Assembly: GCA_014904845.1 (NCBI GenBank)
Contig: MU119207.1
Location: 310,001 to 374,000, forward strand
Length of the DNA: 64,000 nucleotides
Direction of reading: 5' to 3'
DNA from: Acephala macrosclerotiorum
Lineage: Eukaryota > Ascomycota > Leotiomycetes > Helotiales > Mollisiaceae
In this document: piece after piece, positions 56,592 to 64,000 of the stretch
How positions within the stretch are numbered: the stretch's first letter is position 1
How the letters are laid out: the number at the start of each line of letters is the position of its first letter
Position numbers and translations under genes: made by a program
The notes under the pieces: generated by a model
The model's database searches: none
What the model was told of the DNA's origin: nothing
Seen by the model: only the letters and a program-made list of their open reading frames with translations

Positions 56592-56786
56592 GGGGAGTTC
56601 CCTTGGGCCACACGAGGAGGTTTACCTGCAAGCTCAAGAAACGTGTGGCTTAAGGGAGGACGGGATATGAATTTTGGCATGCTGAGCTGAGGAATATTGG
56701 GGAGTTCCCTTGGGTCACACGAGCAGTTCGCCTGCAACACCATCGCTGTGTGGCCTAAGGGAGAGCGGGGATATGAATTTGGACTC
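56592..56786 (+). repeat. Tandem pair of hairpin-forming repeats, period 107 bp
   Basis: Copies at 56592-56681 and 56699-56786 both begin GGGGAGTTCCCTTGGG and end with GATATGAATTT. Each holds an internal inverted repeat: CCCTTGGGCCACACG with CGTGTGGCTTAAGGG in the first, and CCCTTGGGTCACAC with GTGTGGCCTAAGGG in the second. The loop sequence differs more than the stems. They lie just past the stop of the gene ending at 56507, so they may be in its 3' untranslated region. Confidence 0.75.
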
Positions 56787-57816
56787 CGCGAAAAAATTTT
56801 GTGCAGATGAAACAAAAGAAAACGCAGGTTTGGAGGGAATGTGCTTTTGAGACTCGGAATATGTGTAATTTGTATGTAGATGGAGGCAGCAGGCCTACGT
56901 GGAGTATACATTTTCTCCTGAGACTGTATATCAAAAACAGCGAGGTTTTAACGGTGCTCGGGGAATCTCGGGAGGGGTAATGAATTCATGTATGAGCATG
57001 GCTGGACCAAATGGATGAAGACCAAATGAGTCAAACATTGATACCCAATTTCTTTCTTGGCCGACTTGATCCCTCTGTGTGTGAGAAGACTTGTGTCATA
57101 AGACTAAAACCTGCCATTGCTTCGTTTCCCACCCGCTATGATATATATGATCTGTGCGGATAGAAAACACTTCTTCTGGTTTGCACTGATAGTCTTTCAA
57201 AACCTGAAACTAGAAGTAAGTAAAAGAAGGTACAAGATCGAAGACAATAGGTTGCTTAAGGATTCCTTGGAAGTGTTCTCTTCGTTCTGAGTCAAATAAC
57301 TCATTCTCTGGCGTCCTTGAGAATTTTCGTTGAGAAGCTCACTTGATCAAAGCACAAGGAGGATTGGGATTCCGCTCGCAGGCGTCACTATTGGCATGGT
57401 CTTAACACTTATTACAACATCAGTCCAACGACTAAAGACCCTCGAATGAAAAGACACGACTAAAAGATGAAAGACTGAAGATGAAAGACTGAAGATGGGG
57501 GATTGGGGATGAAGACGTCGTGACAGAAACGCCGGCGCCTCAATGTTCCGGCGCCGAATCACGTGCAACGCTAAGGAACCCCACCAACTTCTTGTATTCG
57601 TTTGTTCGATCTGCTTCGGTGTTCGTCGTCGTCGCCAGCCAGTCCAAGTCCAAGTAGCAATACCTGTCTGCTCTCCCCCACAAAATATCTCTTTCTTGCA
57701 GAGATACTATCCACTGTGCTCTTTATCAATCTGCCACTCACAAGAGTTTGCTCCCCTCAAACACATACACCTCAACTTTTTCCCACCACACAAACAACCC
57801 CTCACCCTTCTCCAAA
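56787..57816. other. Intergenic, upstream of SGT2
   Basis: No gene seen. A 14-bp direct repeat (GATGAAAGACTGAA twice) lies at about 57467-57494. The final 120 bp before 57817 are C-rich, consistent with a leader. Confidence 0.55.
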
Positions 57817-58948
57817 ATGGCAACCACAAAACAGCGCCTCGCCTTGTCGATAATCGACTACCTAACTACCTCCCTCACCGACGGTACCTTAACCTCCGAA
57901 GAGCGCGAAAACATCGAAGTAGCAACCTCCTGCATCGCCGAATCCTTCAAAGTAGACCCCACAGACAGCACACCAAAAGACTCCCAAACCCTCCTCCAAA
58001 TCTACGGCGTCTACGAGAAGCTGAAAGGCAAGACTCCAGCCGGCCCATCCGCAAACGCTGCTGGCGAGAAGGTCGCATCACCAAAGGAAGAAACAAAGGA
58101 AGCAACCGAAGACCAAAAGAAAGAAGCTGAATCCCTCAAGCAAAATGGCAACTCCGCAATGGCAAAAAAAGACTATCCCACAGCCATATCCCTCTACTCC
58201 CAAGCCTTGGCCCTCATCCCGGGGAACCCCATCTTCCTCTCCAACCGCGCAGCCGCCTACTCCGCCTCCAAAGACCACGAATCGGCTCGCGCTGACGCAG
58301 AAGCCGCCGTCGCCGCCGACCCCAAATACACAAAAGCCTGGTCCCGTCTCGGACTCGCACGATTCGCCTTGGGCGACGCGAAGGGAAGCATGGAAGCATA
58401 TAGCAAGGGCATTGAATACGAAGGCAACGGCGGCTCTGACGCCATGAAGAAGGGATTCGAGACAGCCAAGAAGCGCGTCGCAGAACTCGAAACCGGAGAT
58501 TCAGATTCGGACGAAGATCGCTCTGTTGGAGGAGGTGCCGGAGCTGGAGCTGGAGGAATGCCTGATCTGAGCAGCCTGGCTGGTATGTTTGGCGGTGGTG
58601 GTGCGGGTGGTGGAGGGATGCCGGATTTCAGTGCTATCATGCAGAATCCTATGTTTGCAAGCATGGCTCAGAATTTGATGAACAATCCGGATGCGATGAA
58701 TAACCTGATGAGCAACCCTAGATTAAGGGAGATGGCTAATCAATTTGGTGGTGGCAGTGGAACTGGAGGTGCTGGTGGGAGTGGTGGACCTGATCTTGCC
58801 AGCTTGATGTCTGATCCTAGCATTGCTGAGATGTAAGTTCTCCCCTCATATCGCCTCTACCTCGACACTCGCTAACAACACTCCCAGGGCAAGAAATATA
58901 ATGGGCGGCGGTGCAGGTCGAGGAGCAGGTCGCGGCGCCGGCAACTGA
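57817..58948 (+). CDS. SGT2: Small glutamine-rich TPR co-chaperone (SGTA/Sgt2)
   Basis: Cytosolic co-chaperone that hands tail-anchored membrane proteins to the GET pathway and binds Hsp70/Hsp90. Exons 57817-58832 and 58888-58948 with a 55-bp intron; 358 residues. The N-terminal dimer/Get5-binding domain (about 1-75: RLALSIIDYLTTSLTDGTL) is followed by a charged linker. Three TPR repeats follow (about 105-215: ESLKQNGNSAMAKKDYPTA, NPIFLSNRAAAYSASKDHE, YTKAWSRLGLARFALGDAKG). The C-terminus is Gly/Met/Asn-rich with MQNPMFASMAQNLMNNPDAM and NLMSNPRLREMAN, the hydrophobic client-binding region. It ends in GGGAGRGAGRGAGN. In-frame Met codons upstream of 57817 lie in a C-rich leader and were not used. 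Confidence 0.96.
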
Positions 58949-59874
58949 TTTTGGCCCTTACCTTCACCCTCATCTGACACCACAACCACTCTTCTCCGTA
59001 GACAGACATGTCCCCTTTCTTTTCCAGGATACCAAACCGCACCTGTCAGAGTTCTGAATTCTCATAGCGCCACAGGATAGAGGCAAAAATTTCCAATGGC
59101 AGTGTTTTTCGATAATAATGCAGTCTGTTTCTTAGTCGCGGTATGTTAGGATGGCAGTGATTGTTTGTCGCTCGTATCACTTGTGAATTCTTTCCATGGT
59201 GAACCATGTTGTGACGTTTTTGATTTCCTAATCTTAGCACCCTTTCACGATACACACATCATCGCTGCTTATCACATTACGGGAGGCCTGGAGTGTCCAC
59301 AGGAGGCGAAGATTTGGGAAAGAGTTGCTGGTATATAAGTGAAGTCTGACTGACCCATCGTCTCAATTTCATTTCCAAGTCGTTCAATCACAGTACTCCT
59401 TCAAGACACAAAGATGAGAAGTAGGATGCATTCATATACATTTACACCCTAGAAATCCCCCAATAGGATATTCTACCAATACTATCACATCTTATTCGCA
59501 CAATCATACTTGAGGAACGCTTTTCTCGACCAGTTGCCCAGATTAAATCTAATAATGCATATTGTATACTCCTCGTCCAATGGTGGCCACCAAATCTATC
59601 AACGCGTAAGATAAACCCTATTTTGTCCTCCAACCCGATTCGTGACAAGGGGATCAATTTGTGACAAGAAAACGCAGACGTAAACGTGTGTTGGATCGTA
59701 AGATAGGAAACGTAATGGCGGAGAAGTAATGAATGTGCGGTGTTCGTAATACTGACAACGTAGTTGCAACATGATCCTAGTATGAATGAAGGCTTGAGAC
59801 AGTCAGTGTGCACTCCAGGTCGATCATAATGTAGTTGCACTCAAAGACGCAATAACCAGGGCCATTGAACGATC
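58949..59874. other. Intergenic, convergent SGT2 and ABC transporter 3' ends
   Basis: No credible gene. The open frames at 59442-59840 and 59777-60082 on the minus strand are out of frame with the ABC transporter's last exon. Confidence 0.55.
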
Positions 59875-62800
59875 TCAAGAGCTTGAACCAGTACCACCAA
59901 TGTGTGGAGGAGCAAATGTGACCCTCGGAGTTGCATTGGCCTTTTGAAGCACACCTGCAGCAGGAGATGGAACGGGAGGGGCTGGGTGGCCATGAATATC
60001 GTCCGTGGATGCTTCTCCAGAAGTAGTTGCAGAAAATTTTCCAGATCCTCTGGTCTCGGCAGCTCGATTTCTCAGTCGCCAATGACGACTGCGTCGACGA
60101 GGGCCACGAGAATCCGAATCAATTGGCTGGTCATTTGGAGCGGAAACACGACGGCGTTGCTGATTTCATCTCAATACACTACGAGAAAGTCTGGAGAGGC
60201 GTGCTTACCACGGCGGAACCCTGGAAAGCCTGTCCTTCTCCAGAACTGACTGCAGTGACATCTGAATCCTGCTGGCCGTCGGTCTGTTCGATGCCACGAT
60301 TGGCAGGATCGCTTCTCGATAATTGCCTCTTGTATCGAGAGCATTTTGGCTTCGACTTGTCGTTGGTAGAGAGATCACCTTCCGTCAATTGATCGTTTGA
60401 GAGGCCCGCAGACTGCTCGCCTGCCGTGGAAGAGTTGAGTTCTACTGCTGTAAGCATTGGCATTCACACCATATCGGGCAACATACCAGCGCCGAGCCTC
60501 GCAATCTTCTTTCCAGTCTTCTTGGCAAGGCTGGCTGCCTTCTTGTCTTCCTTGTCTTGCTTCTTTTGCGCCTTAGCAGCTTCCTTGGGACTCATTTTGG
60601 CTAGAGAGTCGGTTGGTATGGCATCCGGGTTGGTCGGAATGAACTCAGGAGCATCTGGCTTGAGCTTCGAGCCCTGATTCGCGTTAGACACAATGGTATA
60701 TAACAGATGACAAAGAAAAGGAATTGGCACAGGTCATCACATCGCAAGAGCTTGCTGTTTTCCACACTGTGGTCACTAATTGTGTGCATTGAGATGCAAA
60801 ATCTCTCTGCTCCACAGCAGATTGCCAGTAGACTCTCGAGCTCGGATGAAGGCTAAGAAGTCGAAATATTTTCTTCTCATACCATCTGGTACGATGGAAA
60901 TGCTCATTCGGGTATCGAACTTACCTCACGCTTGTGACCGCTGCTCTCAGCCTCTCCGGCGTCTTGGACATCCTTCTTACAGGCAGTATCATCAGCCAAC
61001 TCGTCGCCATGTGGTGTTGTCTTCAGAACCTTTGCTAGCTCCTTGGTGTGGCGCTGAGGGGTCAGATCGTTGACGAGAGTTGCATCACGCTTCTTTGGAC
61101 TCGAAGAACGAGATCTTGGGCGATCGGTAGTAGAGACAGGCTTCACAAAGATCTGCTTGGTCCACAAATCGTGATATTTACCACCAGCGTGAAGAAGCTC
61201 GTCATGAGTACCCTTTTCGATGATCTCGCCATTCATGACAACAAGGATATGATCGGCCTTCATGATGGTCGAAAGTCGATGGCTAGAAGAGGTCAGCAAA
61301 CAATAGCAGAAATAGGAATATAAACTCACGCAACGATGAAGGTTGTGCGATCCTTGCACAGGGTTCTGAAGCCTTCTTGAATCAATTGTTCGGTGTCGGT
61401 ATCTACCGCACTGGTAGCTTCGTCGAGAAGAATGATCTCAGGTTGCTTCAAAATGGCTCGAGCGATAGCGACACGCTGCTTTTCACCTCCAGACAATTTC
61501 CTTGGTTCAAGTTAGCAAAACAATCCAAGATGCGCACCATCATCACTTACACGCCACGATCGCCAACCTTGGAATTGTAACCTGTGAAAGTCAGCGAGCA
61601 GATCGTGGAGACAGCGATGGGACACATACCATCAGGGAAAGACATGATCTTTTCATGAACAGCAGCAGCTCTGCAAGCCTCGTAGACCTCATTGTCAGTA
61701 GCAGTCATCCTGGCATATCGGATGTTGTTCATGATAGAGTCGTTGAACAGCATTGGATCTTGGGGTACAACGCCAATTTTGGCACGAAGGCTGAGCATTA
61801 TTTAGCACTACGCACTGAAATGAAGGAAGGGATTGCCCACCTTTCGATTGTGACATCGCGAACATCTTGACCATCGATCGAAATGCTTCCACTCTTCACG
61901 TCATAGAAGCGATCGATAAGCTTCAGAATGGTTGATTTTCCGCCACCCGTTTCACCAACTAGAGCGACAGTCTTGCCTGCAGGTACCTCAAAACTGACAT
62001 TCTGTAAGGTTGGCTTACGCTCATCGTAGGCGAACGACACACGATCAAATTTGACGAGGGCTTTGCCTAGCCTCAGCGGCTTCGCGTGCGGCAAGTCAGT
62101 GACAGTGGGCTTGGTTTGAAAGAGCTCCAAGAGTCGTTCTGCGTCCATGAGACTGTACGAGATTTGGCGATACATTGTTGCAAAGAAAGCTAGGGGACCT
62201 ATCAGAGTTAGTACAATGTCCTAGAATTAAACAATTTAACCTACTTTGAAGCTGGGCCCAATACACCAGAAGGGTCGTGAATTTTCCAACAGTCCCACCG
62301 TTGATGACTTGATAGACACCGATCCATAGGGCACCAAGAAGACCAACGGACAGTATCAACCCTTGTGCAGCACCAATTGCTTGTGATGACATCTCGTAGT
62401 CCTTCTTCGACTGCATATGCTCCTTCACAGCACAAGCGTATCTGTGTCGTTCATAAGGGATCATGTTGAATAAGCTCGCAGTGCTCCAACCATCCAGTGA
62501 CTGCTGGCCGATAGTCCACTCTTTCCGATAAATTGTAATATAATCACGTCGCTTCGCGGCTCGTCGACTGTACAGTTTTGTGGTGACATAGAGGTAGGTG
62601 ACCGCGGTTGCAGCCATCAGAAGTCCCATGTACGGACCGTAGTAGAACCAAAGATACGCAAATGCCACAGCCAGATCGATGAACATTGGCAAAACCTGAA
62701 AGCAGACGGTCTCTAACAAGTCTGTGACGGATCTTCCTCCATGAACGGCTTGAGTTAGGTCGGAAGACGTCTTGTTGTCGTGGAAATCGGATGACAGGCT

Positions 62801-64000
62801 CATGAGATGCGCATGAGAAGCTGTGCTGAGAGCGTCGTAAGAATACTGCTCAACGGGCAGCCATAACCATTTCTTGAGCCAACCAATACCCGCCCCGCCA
62901 CTGATAAATCGCAACACAGTGTAGATCATAACTGGGAGCCAAACGTTGGGCTTTAGGCCTTGGTCAAATTAGCGAGGATCCTAAACAAGGCACCTGTAGC
63001 TGACAACTTACCGTCCTCTTCTTCTGGATTGATATATCTACCTAGACTATCGATCATGATACCCATGTAGGTAGGGACTAAAACGTTGAAGGCATTCGAT
63101 GCAAGAAGACAGAATCCGACGAGAACTGCACGAAACTGCAGGGCTTTATCATGGACTGGCCACAGGTAAGGAAAAAATATCTGCGCGTAGAGTTAGGATG
63201 ATCTCATGAGAACGATGCGTGGGTGTTTACAGAGAAGCCTTTTGCATAAGTGAACCAATTTCCATCCTGCTGCAGGCGTTTCTTGATTTTCTCTTCAGCT
63301 TCACGCTGACGGGCAATCCAGGAGTCCTCGGAGCCTGCATCGCTAGCCTCAGCGGTATCCGACTCTTGGCTGTTCGCATCGGTGGTTCCTCCATATCGCT
63401 TGCTCGAGTCTTCGCTTGGTGACTTTCCAGCCAGCTTCTTTCTGAGGAGAGATTGTCGCTCAGCATCAGCATTATCGTACTCCTTCTGGTCATTCCGCAG
63501 GCCAAAGTAGAGCGAGGGCAGGATGATGAAGAAGCATGCTCGGAAGCACTGAAGGATGATGATTATGAAGTCGAAAGAAGAGTTGGGCGGATGGAAGACG
63601 TTGGGGACGACCAACAGAATGAGCTCAACGACAATGCCCATGAACCAAGTGACATAGTACGGGTACCAGACTGGGAACTTGCTGTCGGTTAATGCAAGAC
63701 ATTGGGCTCCGAAGCAAATGGTCGAAGCGATGAGGTAGACCTAGAAATAGTCAGGAAATGAAGGCAAACAGCAATGGGAGGAAATGATAGCTTACTATGC
63801 GGTCGTCATTGGGATAGAGGTGTCTGACAAGAACCTGAACAACTAATACGACGAGTTCTGCAAGCTGGTGAGGACTGTTAGTACTTCCGTTACATTTGTT
63901 CCCTCGCATATGGGGCGGGGATAGCTGGACAGGGACTTACATAGGACAGAGTGACGCTGAAGATCATGCCAAGAATGACATCTCGACGGACATGCTGATC
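59875..64000 (-). CDS. HMT1-type half ABC transporter (ABCB/ATM1 group), 5' end outside window
   Basis: Vacuolar or organellar ATP-driven exporter of the heavy-metal-tolerance group. Visible exons (minus): 64000-63941, 63864-63796, 63740-63231, 63180-63012, 62958-62245, 62198-61841, 61790-61630, 61581-61551, 61500-61330, 61282-60925, 60673-60487, 60447-60209 and 60159-59875; all junction phases agree. The first exons encode the extra N-terminal membrane domain of HMT1 proteins, then the ABC membrane domain ([39 protein letters not shown]). The ATPase has Walker [10 protein letters not shown], signature LSGGEKQR, Walker [10 protein letters not shown] and the H-loop VAHRLST. About 290 residues follow the ATPase, Lys-rich ([18 protein letters not shown]) then Ser/Pro-rich, ending [11 protein letters not shown]. 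One intron (60448-60486) is only 39 bp and one (60674-60924) is 251 bp. Confidence 0.93.

Noticed and set aside
1..64000. CRISPR arrays, rRNA genes, bacterial-type operons
   Set aside because: None seen; gene structure is eukaryotic with introns and separate promoters, and no regularly spaced short repeats occur.

Overview
The window is nuclear DNA of a filamentous ascomycete (Pezizomycotina). The evidence is short (about 40-110 bp) GT-AG introns with CTRAC/CTRAY branch sites, HET-domain relics, a polyamine-type MFS carrier, an HMT1-type ABC transporter, and genes orthologous to single-copy fungal genes (OLA1, TIM44, uS11m, SGT2, a Vrl1-like VPS9/ankyrin/PX protein). A leotiomycete is my guess from general protein style; it was not tested by a search.

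Layout. 1-12.6 kb is gene-poor. It holds an MFS transporter (1701-3493) with a one-base frameshift near its 3' end and, after 8 kb of non-coding DNA with a CT-rich leader, a Pcl/Clg1-like cyclin (11563-12573). 12.6-20.2 kb has no convincing protein gene; it contains an array of diverged tandem units of about 555 bp. Each unit carries an upstream TATTTATA, a GGTGAATG element, a TATA box set between short inverted repeats, and AAGCTT about 29 bp downstream. 20.2-33.7 kb is an accessory graveyard. It has a minus-strand family of proteins with an FG-x-GK-x-LP-x-Y-x-W motif (two open genes and two decayed tandem relatives), a further decayed gene split by a 208-bp hAT-type MITE with a perfect 8-bp target duplication, a broken HET gene, a TA-flanked MITE of about 266 bp, and two small spliced candidate genes. 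Many of the broken frames are interrupted by TAG/TAA/TGA codons that C-to-T or G-to-A changes would explain, which looks like RIP.

33.7-43 kb holds a 684-residue coiled-coil protein, an AT-rich gene-free stretch (36-38.6 kb) and the large VPS9-ANK-PX endosomal protein. 43.7-47.6 kb has a polysaccharide deacetylase with a GC-AG intron, then a broken AAA-ATPase fragment and a second broken HET gene with a 28-base poly(A) run.

47.9-64 kb is ordinary, dense housekeeping sequence: OLA1 and a DeSI/PPPDE peptidase in divergent orientation, uS11m and TIM44 in divergent orientation over 261 bp (both products mitochondrial), an unrecognised acidic protein, the TPR co-chaperone SGT2, and an HMT1-type ABC transporter running off the right edge. 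Housekeeping genes are open and cleanly spliced, while the accessory islands between them carry nearly all of the breaks, repeats and mobile elements.
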